DNA of 49,052 nt from DATGFB01 sp032160545 (GTDB taxonomy: Bacteria > Actinomycetota > Actinomycetes > Mycobacteriales > Jatrophihabitantaceae). This document shows positions 33,694-42,423 of the stretch, piece by piece. The stretch lies in the NCBI GenBank assembly GCA_032160545.1, contig JAVHVN010000162.1, positions 1 to 49,052 on the forward strand, written 5' to 3'. A program made the translations under genes and the position numbers. Below the pieces are notes generated by a model. That model did not search any database, was not told the DNA's origin, and worked only from the letters and a program-made list of their open reading frames with translations. Position 1 is the first letter of the stretch. Every line of letters starts with the position of its first letter.

Positions 33694-34778
33694 CGGCGAT
33701 CAATGCTCCAGCGAGCTACGACGTCCCGCGGACAGCTCGTTTCGGCTCGCTCGCGGTTGTCGCCGCTGCGCTAGTGCTGTTCCCCATCGTGTTCTCGAAC
33801 CCCGCCGTCACGTCCGTCGGCGTATTCGCGATGATCTACCTGATGTCAGTCACAGGATGGAACATCTTCTCGGGATACTCCGGCTACATCGCGTTGGGCC
33901 ATGCCGTCTTCTTCGGCATCGGGCAGTACTCGTCCGCCCTGCTGACGAACCACCTGAAGATCCCCCCGGGCTGGGACCTGTTTGCGCTGCTGCCCGTGGC
34001 CGGCGCAATTGCCGGTCTTGCAGCCATTCCGATCGGGTTCGTACTGCTGCGGGTGCGCAAGCACACGTTCATCGTTCTCACCATTGCGGTGATGTTCATC
34101 TTCCAGCTGCTGGCGTTCAACCTGCGCAGCTGGACGGGTGGATCGCAGGGCTTACAGATGCCGTTCCCGACCTGGACGGGCTCGTACTTCAACGAGCCGT
34201 TCTACTACATGGGCCTGCTCGTTTCGGCAATCGCCCTCACTACGTCGTGGTGGGTGCGGCGATCGAAGTTCGGCCTGGGCCTGCTCGCGATTCGCGACGA
34301 CGAGGACCGGGCCCGCAGCCTCGGCATCCACACCACCCGGACGAAGCTCATCGCCTTCGTCATATCGGCGGTGTTCGTCGGTGCAGCCGGCGCGATCTAC
34401 GCACCGTTCGTCGGTTCGGTGTTCCCACAGTTCGCCTTCGATCCCAGCTTCGACCTCGCGCTCGCGGTCATGGCGTTCACGGGCGGACTGGGAACGTTGG
34501 TCGGGCCTGCCCTCGGGGCACTGGTCATCGGGTCCTTGCAGCAATACTTCCTGCTCCAGTTCGGTGGCGCCAACACCTTCCTCATCGCCTACGGTCTGCT
34601 GTTCATCCTGATCCTCCGGCTGCTGCCCGAAGGCGTTGTGCCCAGCGTCACCGGTCGTTGGCGGCAATGGGTCGTGTACCGGGAGAGATCGCACAGCCCA
34701 GCTCCACCTGGGACGGGGACACCGCCGGAGGTCGGCCGCCGCCGCGATGTCGCGCTTGAGCAAGGCAGGCCCGCATGA
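33690..34778 (+). CDS. livM: Branched-chain-type ABC permease, LivM
   Basis: 362 residues from ATG 33690, overlapping livH by 4 bp. Multiple TM segments. YSGYIALGHAVFFGIGQY, LLAIRDDEDRARSLGIHT and FTGGLGTLVGPALGALV are the conserved LivM features, the second being the ATPase-coupling loop. A Pro/Arg-rich tail of about 40 residues extends after the last TM, longer than in the E. coli protein. The stop overlaps the livG start (ATGA at 34775). Confidence 0.93.
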   Translation: MTAINAPASYDVPRTARFGSLAVVAAALVLFPIVFSNPAVTSVGVFAMIYLMSVTGWNIFSGYSGYIALGHAVFFGIGQYSSALLTNHLKIPPGWDLFALLPVAGAIAGLAAIPIGFVLLRVRKHTFIVLTIAVMFIFQLLAFNLRSWTGGSQGLQMPFPTWTGSYFNEPFYYMGLLVSAIALTTSWWVRRSKFGLGLLAIRDDEDRARSLGIHTTRTKLIAFVISAVFVGAAGAIYAPFVGSVFPQFAFDPSFDLALAVMAFTGGLGTLVGPALGALVIGSLQQYFLLQFGGANTFLIAYGLLFILILRLLPEGVVPSVTGRWRQWVVYRERSHSPAPPGTGTPPEVGRRRDVALEQGRPA

Positions 34779-35530
34779 GCCTGCTCAGCGTCGAGGGCGT
34801 GCGCAAGGACTACGGCGGCGTGCAGGCATTGCGCGGTTGCACGATGACGTTCGGCGAGGGTGCGATCAACGGGCTGATCGGTCCGAACGGCTCGGGCAAG
34901 ACCACGCTGTTCAACGTCATGACCGGTTATGAACGCCCGGACTCCGGTCGGGTCCTGTTCCGCGGCAAGGACATCACCGCGGCCACTCCCGACCAGGTCT
35001 TCGCCGCGGGCATCGGGCGCACGTTCCAGCTGACCCGTATCTTCACCCGGCTCAGTGTTCTCGAGAACGTGCACGTTGCCGCGCAACGTCGGGGATTCCT
35101 CGGCCAGATGCGACGGTGGACGAGCGGCAGCGAACACGAGCGTGCGCTCGAGGCGCTCGACTTCGTCGGGTTGACCCGACTCGCACGCGAACCCGCGGGC
35201 AGCCTGTCATACGGCCAGCAGAAGCTGCTCGAGTTCGCGTTCATCATGGTGGCGCGTCCCACGGTGATGCTGCTCGACGAGCCGGCCGGTGGCGTCAACC
35301 CGACACTGCTCAAGCACCTGGCAGGCCGGATCAGGGCGCTCAACGCCGAAGGTGTCACGTTCGTGATCGTCGAGCACGACATGGAGTTCGTGATGGGGAT
35401 CTGCGACCAGGTATCGGTCATGCACAACGGATCGGCGTTGACCGAGGGAACGCCTGAAGCGGTTCGCGCGAATCCAGCCGTACTCGAGGCCTACCTCGGC
35501 ACGGACCTCGCGGTGGCGGAGGCCGAGTGA
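34775..35530 (+). CDS. livG: Branched-chain-type ABC ATPase, LivG
   Basis: 251 residues. Walker A is GPNGSGKTT (residues about 34-42), the ABC signature is LSYGQQK and Walker B is VMLLDEPAGGVNP, with the switch His in VIVEHDMEFV. IGRTFQLTRIF is the Q-loop region typical of LivG. It powers the LivH/LivM channel. It overlaps livM by 4 bp and ends 1 bp before livF. Confidence 0.94.
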   Translation: MSLLSVEGVRKDYGGVQALRGCTMTFGEGAINGLIGPNGSGKTTLFNVMTGYERPDSGRVLFRGKDITAATPDQVFAAGIGRTFQLTRIFTRLSVLENVHVAAQRRGFLGQMRRWTSGSEHERALEALDFVGLTRLAREPAGSLSYGQQKLLEFAFIMVARPTVMLLDEPAGGVNPTLLKHLAGRIRALNAEGVTFVIVEHDMEFVMGICDQVSVMHNGSALTEGTPEAVRANPAVLEAYLGTDLAVAEAE

Positions 35531-35531
35531 G

Positions 35532-36281
35532 ATGTTGACCCTCGACGGCGTATTCGCCGGTTACGGCGGTGGCGACATCCTGCGCGGCGTCAATCTGACG
35601 ATCCAGAAGGGTTCGATCACCTGCGTCGTCGGCCCGAACGGTGCCGGAAAGTCGACGCTGCTCAAGGTCGTCAGCGGCTTGATCCGTCCGCGGCTGGGCT
35701 CGCTGAGCTTTCTCGGCGAACCGATCACCGGCAAGTCGCCGCAGCACATCCTGCGTCGCGGCATCGTGCAGGTGATGCAGTCCCGCAGTCTGTTCCCCGA
35801 CTTGTCGGTGCGGGACAACGTGGAGCTTGGCGCGTTCCTGGTGCGCGACAAGGCGCTGGTTCGCAAGCGGATGAACGACGTGATCGAGCAGTTCCCGATC
35901 GTGCGAGAGCGGTTGAACGACCGTGCCGGTGCGCTGTCGGGCGGTCAGCAGCGGATGGTCGAATTCGCGCGCGCACTCATGCTGGATCCGGCGCTGGTCG
36001 TACTGGACGAACCTTCGATGGGACTGGAACCCAAGTCCGCCCGGTTGATGTACGGGTACGTCCGGCAGATGCAGGAGAGCGGCCGGACAATCCTGCTGGT
36101 GGAGCAGAACGTCCGCGCCGGGCTCGAACTCGCCAACCGCGGCGTGGTCATGGAGGCCGGTCGCGTCCGCCTCGAAGGTTCCGGATCCGAGATCCTCGCC
36201 AACCCGCAGATGCGCCAGTTGTATCTGGGCGGCGGCAGCACGGCCGAGAACGACGCCGCGCTGACCGGTCCGCAGACCTGA
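35532..36281 (+). CDS. livF: Branched-chain-type ABC ATPase, LivF
   Basis: 249 residues from ATG 35532, with GGAGG inside the end of livG. Walker A is GPNGAGKST, the signature LSGGQQRMVEFARALM and Walker B LVVLDEPSMGLEP; the switch His found in most ABC ATPases is Gln in LLVEQNVRAGLEL, as is usual in LivF. It is the last transporter subunit, followed 45 bp later by the acyl-CoA dehydrogenase gene without a clear terminator, so transcription may continue. Confidence 0.94.
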   Translation: MLTLDGVFAGYGGGDILRGVNLTIQKGSITCVVGPNGAGKSTLLKVVSGLIRPRLGSLSFLGEPITGKSPQHILRRGIVQVMQSRSLFPDLSVRDNVELGAFLVRDKALVRKRMNDVIEQFPIVRERLNDRAGALSGGQQRMVEFARALMLDPALVVLDEPSMGLEPKSARLMYGYVRQMQESGRTILLVEQNVRAGLELANRGVVMEAGRVRLEGSGSEILANPQMRQLYLGGGSTAENDAALTGPQT

Positions 36282-36326
36282 TCGAACGACCGTGGTCGTC
36301 GCGTCGCACACCATGGTGGTGATTTC

Positions 36327-37571
36327 GTGGATCTGGAGCTGACCGATGAGCAGCTCGACCTTCGGGACGCGACACGCGACTATGCCAATCGGGTGATCCG
36401 TCCTGCCGTGCAGCAGCTCGAATCGCTCGAGAGGGTCGAAGACTTCCCGTGGGAACTGATGCGTGAAGGCACCGCTCTCGGGCTGAAGGCGCTGCCGTTG
36501 CCGCGGGATCTCGGCGGTCGCGACGCAGACATGGTCACGCAGTGCATCGTTGTCGAGGAACTTGCGGCGGGCGACCTCTCGGTCGCCTATTTCGTCCGGC
36601 ACTACTGGCGCTTCGCGCGCCTCGTGCCGCGCCTTCCTTCGGCGATACGCGACACCGTCGTCAACGGCATTGCCGACGACGAACGCTTCGTACCGGCAAG
36701 TGCGAGCACCGAGCCGGCTTCAGGAAGCGACAATGCGCTGCCCTACGAGGCGCCGGGGGCCGGCGCGATGCTCTCGGCCGAAAGACGCGATGATCACTGG
36801 CTGTTGAACGGCCGCAAATCGATGATTACCAACGGCGGCATAGCGTCGCTCTATTTCGTCCTGGCGCGCACCGATCCGACCGTCGGCATCCGGGACGGCG
36901 CGACGATGTTCGCCGTCCCGTCCACGGCGTCCGGCGTCTCTAGCGGTCCGCTCTATCGCAAGCTGGGCCAGCGCGGCTCGCCGCAGGCCGACATCACGTT
37001 CGACGACTGCCGGATCCCCCTGGACCACGCGATCACTGAGATGGGGCATGGGTATGCGGCGAGCGAACGCGGACTGACGTCAGCGAACATCACGAACGCG
37101 GCGATGTGTCTCGGCGTCGCGCGCTCGGCCTATGAGGCCGCACTGGATTGGTCGATCGACAGAGTCCAGGGCGGCTCGCCGATTTACCGACACCAGCTGG
37201 TCGCGCATGATCTCGGCCGGATGCGAATGCTGCTCGACACGGCCGGCAGTCACCTGCGAACCGTCGCCTGGGAGTACTCGCACTCGGCCGGGTTCAGGCC
37301 CGAACGCTCTTGGCAGATCAGGGTGTTCGCCGCGGACGTCGCGATCGAGGTCACCCAGAAGGCGATGTTGCTTTTCGGGGGACGCGGAATCATGAGCGAC
37401 TTCCCGGTGGAGAAGCTCGTTCGCGACGCGCTGACGTTGACGCACGGAAACGGCACCAGCGCCTTGATGACCATGAAGATCGGCACCCAGCAGGCCGAGG
37501 ATCGCGCGGAACATCGTGCCTTCAACCTCGCGGACGGTGCTGTGGGCGGCTCGAGGAGTGGAGCACGATGA
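36327..37571 (+). CDS. Acyl-CoA dehydrogenase-family flavoprotein
   Basis: 414 residues from GTG 36327. The N-terminal helical domain starts MDLELTDEQLDLRDATRDYA. The middle beta domain has LNGRKSMITNGGIASLYFVLA, and the C-terminal helices include RVQGGSPIYRHQLVAHDLGRM and LFGGRGIMSDFPVEKLVRDAL. Where most family members carry the catalytic Glu (EGT), this one reads THGNGTSAL, with Asn. A Glu occurs at ASERGLTS, near the position used by isovaleryl-CoA dehydrogenase. The substrate may therefore be a branched acyl-CoA or a non-CoA compound. Its stop overlaps the next hydrolase start (ATGA). Confidence 0.88.
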   Translation: MDLELTDEQLDLRDATRDYANRVIRPAVQQLESLERVEDFPWELMREGTALGLKALPLPRDLGGRDADMVTQCIVVEELAAGDLSVAYFVRHYWRFARLVPRLPSAIRDTVVNGIADDERFVPASASTEPASGSDNALPYEAPGAGAMLSAERRDDHWLLNGRKSMITNGGIASLYFVLARTDPTVGIRDGATMFAVPSTASGVSSGPLYRKLGQRGSPQADITFDDCRIPLDHAITEMGHGYAASERGLTSANITNAAMCLGVARSAYEAALDWSIDRVQGGSPIYRHQLVAHDLGRMRMLLDTAGSHLRTVAWEYSHSAGFRPERSWQIRVFAADVAIEVTQKAMLLFGGRGIMSDFPVEKLVRDALTLTHGNGTSALMTMKIGTQQAEDRAEHRAFNLADGAVGGSRSGAR

Positions 37572-38617
37572 CCGCAACGGACGACCGTCTGGAATCGATG
37601 TATCGCCGGTTCACCTGGCGAATCCTGTCCAACTCGGTTTCGCCGTGGGAGTTCGAAACACTTCGCGAGGACATCACCGACTACGAGCAGTGGTGCGCTC
37701 AGTGGAGTGCGCGCGCGGCCGAGCACACCGCGAGCGCTGACGAGGCGTTGCGCCTTGGCCGCGAGCGCTCGGCGGGCGAGATGTACGTGCGGGCGGCCCT
37801 GTTCTATCACTGGGCGAACTTCATGTTCACACACGACCAGGCGCAGTTCCGGTCCGCGTTGCACTGCATGACATCGGTATGGGCGAAGGCGGCGCCGCTG
37901 GTGTCACCGAAGATGGAATTGCTCTCGGTCGAGTACGAGGGCGTGACCTTGCCGGGGTACTTGCAGTTGCCCGAGGGAGTCGCTTCGGCTCCCCTGGTCG
38001 TTCTGTTCCCCGGTGCGGACTCCACCAAAGAAGAGTTGTTCGACCTGGCGCAACACATCGTCCGTCGCGGTACGGCCGTTGCGGCTTTCGACGGACCTGG
38101 GCAGGGCTCGGTCAGCATCGAGATGAAGATGCGTCCGGATTACGAGTCCGCCATATGCACGGTGCTCGATTCTCTTCTCGCCCGCTCGGACATCGACCGC
38201 GACCGGGTTGCGGTGGGTGGCATCTCCTACGGCGGCCTGTTCGCACTCCGAGCCGCTGCCATCGACCCGCGAGTGCGCGCAGTCGTCTCGATCTCGAGCT
38301 GGTACAGCCCGGCAGGCCGGTTCGACACCATGGAGACGCTGACGAAAACAGGTCAATACCAATATCTCGGTGACGACCCGCCGGCTGTCATGGAGTCGAT
38401 CTCGCTGGCGGGTGTGCTCGAGAAAGTGTCCGTGCCCGTGCTTCAGGTCTACGGCGAGCTCGACGCGATGTCGCCGCCGTCCAACGCGGAGCGGATCGCC
38501 TCCGAACTCAGTGGTCCGGTCACCACCGTCGTCTACCCGGACGGCGTGCACATTCTGAACAACGTGTGGTTCAAGGCCCGTCCCATGGTGGGCGACTGGC
38601 TCGCAGAGACGCTGTAG
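37568..38617 (+). CDS. C-C bond hydrolase of the 2,6-dihydroxypseudooxynicotine hydrolase family, copy C
   Basis: 349 residues from ATG 37568, overlapping the acyl-CoA dehydrogenase gene by 4 bp. The helical cap (DYEQWCAQWSARAAEH, EMYVRAALFYHWANFMF) precedes the hydrolase domain: LFPGADSTKEEL, AAFDGPGQGS, the nucleophile VGGISYGGLFALRAAA (Ser220), Asp299 in VYGELDAMSPP and His328 in YPDGVHILNN. It is the most divergent of the three paralogues: GIS-Y-GG instead of GVS-M/L-GG, and Ala in the GLDS motif. It probably acts on a different intermediate from copies A and B. A DUF1100-type esterase role cannot be excluded. Confidence 0.8.
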   Translation: MTATDDRLESMYRRFTWRILSNSVSPWEFETLREDITDYEQWCAQWSARAAEHTASADEALRLGRERSAGEMYVRAALFYHWANFMFTHDQAQFRSALHCMTSVWAKAAPLVSPKMELLSVEYEGVTLPGYLQLPEGVASAPLVVLFPGADSTKEELFDLAQHIVRRGTAVAAFDGPGQGSVSIEMKMRPDYESAICTVLDSLLARSDIDRDRVAVGGISYGGLFALRAAAIDPRVRAVVSISSWYSPAGRFDTMETLTKTGQYQYLGDDPPAVMESISLAGVLEKVSVPVLQVYGELDAMSPPSNAERIASELSGPVTTVVYPDGVHILNNVWFKARPMVGDWLAETL

Positions 38618-38630
38618 GAGGCGAAGTCGG

Positions 38631-39593
38631 ATGGACTACCCGCGAGCTTCGGCGAAGCAGGCCGCGAGAGAGAGCTTTGCCGGCCTCTGGGCAGCGATGA
38701 CTACGCCGTTCACGGCGTCTGGCGGGATCGACGAGCAGGCACTCGTCGCCGACGTCGAGCGGCTGGCCGGCGTCCTCGGCGTCGACGGTGTTTTCTGCAC
38801 CGGTGTGATGGGGGAGTTCTGGGCGCTCGGGGGGGCGGAACGACGTCGGGCTGTCGAGGTGATCGTCCAGGCAAGTCAGGGTCATTTTCCAGTGCTTGCT
38901 CACACCGGTTCGCACTCGGCGCGCGACACGATCGCGCTCACCAGGCATGCGACTGAGGTGGGCGCGGACTTCGCGGTGATCATCAACCCGTACTACCCGG
39001 CCGGGTCCGAGGAAGGTCTGCAGGGCTGGTTCATGGAGGTGCTGGACGCGGTCGACATCGGCGTCTGGCTCTTCGACACGAGCTACTCCGGCGTGTCGCT
39101 GCCGCTGTCTCTCATCGATCGGCTGGCGGACGTCGAGAACGTGTGCGGAATCAAAGTCGGACATGACCATGCCCACTACCTGGACGTGCTCAAGCTGGTT
39201 GGCGACCGGATCCTCGTGTGCGAGCCGAACGAGACCGTATGGCTCGAGAACATGCGTGACCACGGCCAGACCGTTTTCATGTCTTCGGCCGCACCGTTCC
39301 TGTACCAGAACGCGACCTGGCAACCGATGCGGGAGTACACCCAGTTGGCATTGAGCGGCGATTACGACAGGGCCGCGGAGGTGTCAGCCACCCTGGATCC
39401 GGTGCGCGAGCTCGCCATCAAATGGCTGCACGGACGATGGGCTCGCGAGCGGATCAATCCTGTCCCGTGCATCAAGGCGTGGGCCGGGCTGCTGGGCATG
39501 TCCGGCGGCACCGCTCGTCCGCCGCTGACGCCATTGACCGATGCCGAGCATGAGGAACTCACCAGCGACCTCGACAAGGTCGGACTGCTCTGA
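38631..39593 (+). CDS. DapA-family aldolase/lyase with altered active site, copy 2
   Basis: 320 residues from ATG 38631, preceded by GGAGGCGAAG. TIM-barrel features include LWAAMTTPFTASGGID, CTGVMGEFWAL (GTTGE loop equivalent), FAVIINPYYPAGSEEGL and Lys175 in VCGIKVGHDH. The Tyr of the YNxP motif, which shuttles protons in DHDPS and NAL, is replaced: WLFDTSYSG has Phe-Asp there, with a Tyr four residues on. The Schiff-base Lys is intact, so a modified lyase or dehydratase chemistry is likely. It is the last gene of the rightward series and ends 89 bp before a convergent flavoprotein gene. Confidence 0.85.
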   Translation: MDYPRASAKQAARESFAGLWAAMTTPFTASGGIDEQALVADVERLAGVLGVDGVFCTGVMGEFWALGGAERRRAVEVIVQASQGHFPVLAHTGSHSARDTIALTRHATEVGADFAVIINPYYPAGSEEGLQGWFMEVLDAVDIGVWLFDTSYSGVSLPLSLIDRLADVENVCGIKVGHDHAHYLDVLKLVGDRILVCEPNETVWLENMRDHGQTVFMSSAAPFLYQNATWQPMREYTQLALSGDYDRAAEVSATLDPVRELAIKWLHGRWARERINPVPCIKAWAGLLGMSGGTARPPLTPLTDAEHEELTSDLDKVGLL

Positions 39594-39682
39594 CCATGTC
39601 ACGTCCCGCCCGGATTGCGGACGCTCGACAATTCCACCCGGCTTGCATTCCCTCCCGCCACGCTCGGTCCGATCAGATCCGG

Positions 39683-41299
39683 TCAGGCTCCGGCGGGTTG
39701 GGCGACGTTGACGGTGTCAGCAGCTGGCGAGGTCGCTGCGACGACGTCGACCAGCTCGTGACCCAAGTCGTGCAACATCACGATTGCGGCGTTGCGCCCA
39801 GGGCCCCCCGTGATCGAGCCGCCCGGATGTGTCGTGCCACCTGTTTGATACAGCCCCGGGATAGGCATCCGGTGCGATGCCCAACCCGGTGCGGGACGCA
39901 GCGGCCCACTGAAGGCCGGTCCGCGGTCGCCGCCGTGGAACGCGCCGTGCACCATGTGGATATTTGAGCGCTCGATGTCCGGCGGCGCCTTCACCAGCCG
40001 CGCCACGATAGCGTCCTCCGTGAACGTCGGCGCGAAGCGACGCAACTGCTCCAGCTGGTGCGCCGCGATGCGGTCCTTGACGACGTCCCACTCCTGATGG
40101 GGCGGCAGGCTGTAGGCCTGCGGGCTCAGCAGCTTGACGGTGTGCATGCCGGCCGGGGCGCGGCTGGGGTCCACCAGGCTCGGTGTCGCGACGAGAAGCC
40201 AGGGAACACCCTCGATCAGGCGTCCGCGCCGCAGGTCCGCGCTGAGCTGGATGAGGTCATCTGGCCAGCCCACGAGACCCGCCGACACCGCACTCACCCC
40301 GCCGCTCGGCGTCTCGAACACGGGTGGACGGTTGGTGGCGAAGTATGCGGCGAAACCTGGGATTCCGACGTCGTACGTCTCGATGCCGTAGTGGAACTCC
40401 TCCGGCCACGCACTGGCCGGTGCCATGTCGATCAGATGCTTGACGTGGATGGTCGACAGAACTGCCGTGCCGGCGCGGTATTCCTCGCCGCCGTCGGTAC
40501 GCACGCCGACGCAGCGCCCGTCCTCGATGATGAGACTTGTGACTCGCTTATCGCAGAGCACCGAGCCGCCGTGTGCCTCCAGGAAGCCGACCAGACCGTC
40601 GGTCAACCGCCCGGACCCGCCCACCGGGATGGACCAGCTGCGCGCCTGCCGGGCGAAGACCGAGTACGCGAGCATGCCGGTGCCGGGCGAGTCGAACATG
40701 ACGAAGGTCTGGAACGCCTGCCAGAGCATGAATGACTGGACGTGCGGGTCGGAAAATTCGTGCCGGATGACGTCCCACGCACTCAACGCACGTCGGCGTG
40801 CCCACACCTTTCCGGCGGGGTGCTCGCTGAGCCGCTGGTCGAGCGAGGGACCGAAACCGACCGGCGTGAACTGCGCCGCGGTGAACAGTGACTTGACCTC
40901 GTCGTATTCACGCGACATGCGCCGGTAAGCGTCCCCGTCGGCCCGGCTGAAGCGGCCGATCTCCTCGACGGTCCGCTCGAAGTCGAGGAACATGGTGAAT
41001 TGCTCCCCGTCGGGGAAACCGACGTGCGCCACCGGGTCGGGTTGCAGGTAGGAGAGGCCGTAGTCGCGTTTGAGGCCGAGTTCGTCGTTGAGCAGCAAGG
41101 GATTGACTCGGATCAGAGTGTGTCCGGTCGAGCAGCTGTCTACGAAGAATCCTGGGTCCAAAATCTCCTCGGTTGCCGCGCCACCACCGGGGATGTGCCG
41201 CGCGTCGAGCACGAGGCACCGGTAGCCGGCCTTTGCGAGGTAGCAGCTGGCGATCAGGCTGTTGTGTCCTGCCCCGGCAACCACGATGTCGAAATCCAT
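39683..41299 (-). CDS. CrtI/phytoene desaturase-like FAD oxidoreductase (PYROXD2 type)
   Basis: 538 residues from ATG 41299. The N-terminal FAD-binding motif is DIVVAGAGHNSLIASCYLAKAG (residues 4-25), then VLDARHIPGGGAATEE. IPVGGSGRLTDGLVGFLEAHGG marks the amine-oxidase/CrtI fold, and the C-terminal IPGLYQTGGTTHPGGSITG is the second flavin-contact region. Proteins like this desaturate or isomerise isoprenoid-like or cyclic substrates; no carotenoid genes are nearby, so a catabolic dehydrogenation is more likely. It is divergent from the quinone oxidoreductase gene across a 152-bp region with a LacI-type operator candidate. Confidence 0.88.
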   Translation of the reverse strand: MDFDIVVAGAGHNSLIASCYLAKAGYRCLVLDARHIPGGGAATEEILDPGFFVDSCSTGHTLIRVNPLLLNDELGLKRDYGLSYLQPDPVAHVGFPDGEQFTMFLDFERTVEEIGRFSRADGDAYRRMSREYDEVKSLFTAAQFTPVGFGPSLDQRLSEHPAGKVWARRRALSAWDVIRHEFSDPHVQSFMLWQAFQTFVMFDSPGTGMLAYSVFARQARSWSIPVGGSGRLTDGLVGFLEAHGGSVLCDKRVTSLIIEDGRCVGVRTDGGEEYRAGTAVLSTIHVKHLIDMAPASAWPEEFHYGIETYDVGIPGFAAYFATNRPPVFETPSGGVSAVSAGLVGWPDDLIQLSADLRRGRLIEGVPWLLVATPSLVDPSRAPAGMHTVKLLSPQAYSLPPHQEWDVVKDRIAAHQLEQLRRFAPTFTEDAIVARLVKAPPDIERSNIHMVHGAFHGGDRGPAFSGPLRPAPGWASHRMPIPGLYQTGGTTHPGGSITGGPGRNAAIVMLHDLGHELVDVVAATSPAADTVNVAQPAGA

Positions 41300-41373
41300 G
41301 CGCTGTCCGCTCCCGTGGAGTGACGGTCAGCCGACGCTGAATCGGCTCGCCGTGGATCGACTCACTGTTGCAC

Positions 41374-41387
41374 AGCAACCGTTTGCA
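41374..41387. promoter_or_regulatory. LacI-type operator candidate (AGCAACCGTTTGCA)
   Basis: GCAA-C-CG-T-TTGC core centred on CG, 75 bp upstream of the CrtI-like gene (leftward) and 64 bp upstream of the quinone oxidoreductase gene (rightward). Confidence 0.55.
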
Positions 41388-41451
41388 GACAAGACTCCGC
41401 AGAGCGCACGATCACCGCCGGATGACGGTGAATTGCCAGGAGGCGGTTGCC

Positions 41452-42423
41452 ATGCGAGCCATAGTCGTACGTGAGGTGGGCGGCCCCGAGGTCCTTCGGA
41501 TCGAGGACGTTCCCGAACCGCGACCGGGCGCGGGCGAGATCGCGATAGCCGTGGAGTTCATCGGGGTCAACTTCACCGATGTGCGCAACCGGGTGGGAGA
41601 CGGCCTCGGAGTCGTGCCGTTCACGCCGGGGGTCGAGGTGAGCGGGACCGTGTCCGCGATCGGCAACGGCGTCGAGGCCTTCACCGTCGGTCAACGGGTC
41701 GCCGCGTTCACGCGCGGGCACGCCTACGCCGAGGTCGTGACCGCCGCAGAAATCTTCACCGTTGCGTTGCCCGACGAGTTGGCGGGCCGTCCGGAAGCGG
41801 CCGGAATGCTCGTTACTGTTCCGCTTGCGATCAACGTCGTCGAACGCGCTGCTCGCGTGCTGGCGGGCGAGACCGTGGTGCTGCATGCCGCGGCGGGTGG
41901 CGTCGGATCGATTGTCGGCCAACTGCTTCGAGAGCTGCCGGGCGTACGCCTTTGGGGGACGGTCGGCGACCTGAGCAAGGCTGACTACGCGCGCAAACAC
42001 GGCTATTCCGAGGTGATGAATTACGCGGACTTCGACGTGCAAGTCGCTGCGCTCACCGGCGGACGTGGCGTGGACGTCGTGCTCGACCCCGTCGGGGGCG
42101 AACTGCAGGCACGTTCCCTCGAGGTGTTGGCGCCCTTCGGCCGGCTGGTCTCGTACAGCAACATCTCGCGCGCGCCACAGGTGTTGCCCGACGCGGAGTG
42201 GCTACGCGCGCGATGCATCGGATACGTAGGAATCTCCAACGGGCAGCTCTCCGTACGTGCCCCCGAGGTCGTGCGCGCAGGGCTCGAGCGGGCGGTCGAC
42301 CTTGTTGCCAGTGGCGCCGTGCACATCGACGTCACGGCGGTGCTGCCGTTGAAGCAGGCCACGCAGGCTCACCAAGCGTTCGAGGAGCGCAGCGCGGTCG
42401 GCAAGTTCGTCCTGTCGGTCTAG
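41452..42423 (+). CDS. Zinc-free MDR NADPH:quinone oxidoreductase-like protein
   Basis: 323 residues from ATG 41452, with AGGAGG 8 nt upstream. The N-terminal GroES-like domain has EFIGVNFTDVRNRVG, and the cofactor domain has VLHAAAGGVGSIVGQLLRE, the AAGGVG nucleotide-binding loop of the QOR group. No structural or catalytic Zn cysteines are present, in agreement with quinone or enoyl reductases. It probably reduces an alpha,beta-unsaturated ketone of the pathway. It is convergent with the aldo/keto reductase gene; their ends overlap by 4 bp. Confidence 0.9.
   Translation: MRAIVVREVGGPEVLRIEDVPEPRPGAGEIAIAVEFIGVNFTDVRNRVGDGLGVVPFTPGVEVSGTVSAIGNGVEAFTVGQRVAAFTRGHAYAEVVTAAEIFTVALPDELAGRPEAAGMLVTVPLAINVVERAARVLAGETVVLHAAAGGVGSIVGQLLRELPGVRLWGTVGDLSKADYARKHGYSEVMNYADFDVQVAALTGGRGVDVVLDPVGGELQARSLEVLAPFGRLVSYSNISRAPQVLPDAEWLRARCIGYVGISNGQLSVRAPEVVRAGLERAVDLVASGAVHIDVTAVLPLKQATQAHQAFEERSAVGKFVLSV

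Noticed and set aside
39683..41299. Carotenoid biosynthesis gene (crtI)
   Set aside because: The protein is CrtI-like, but no phytoene synthase or other carotenoid gene is in the window, and it lies inside a catabolic region.
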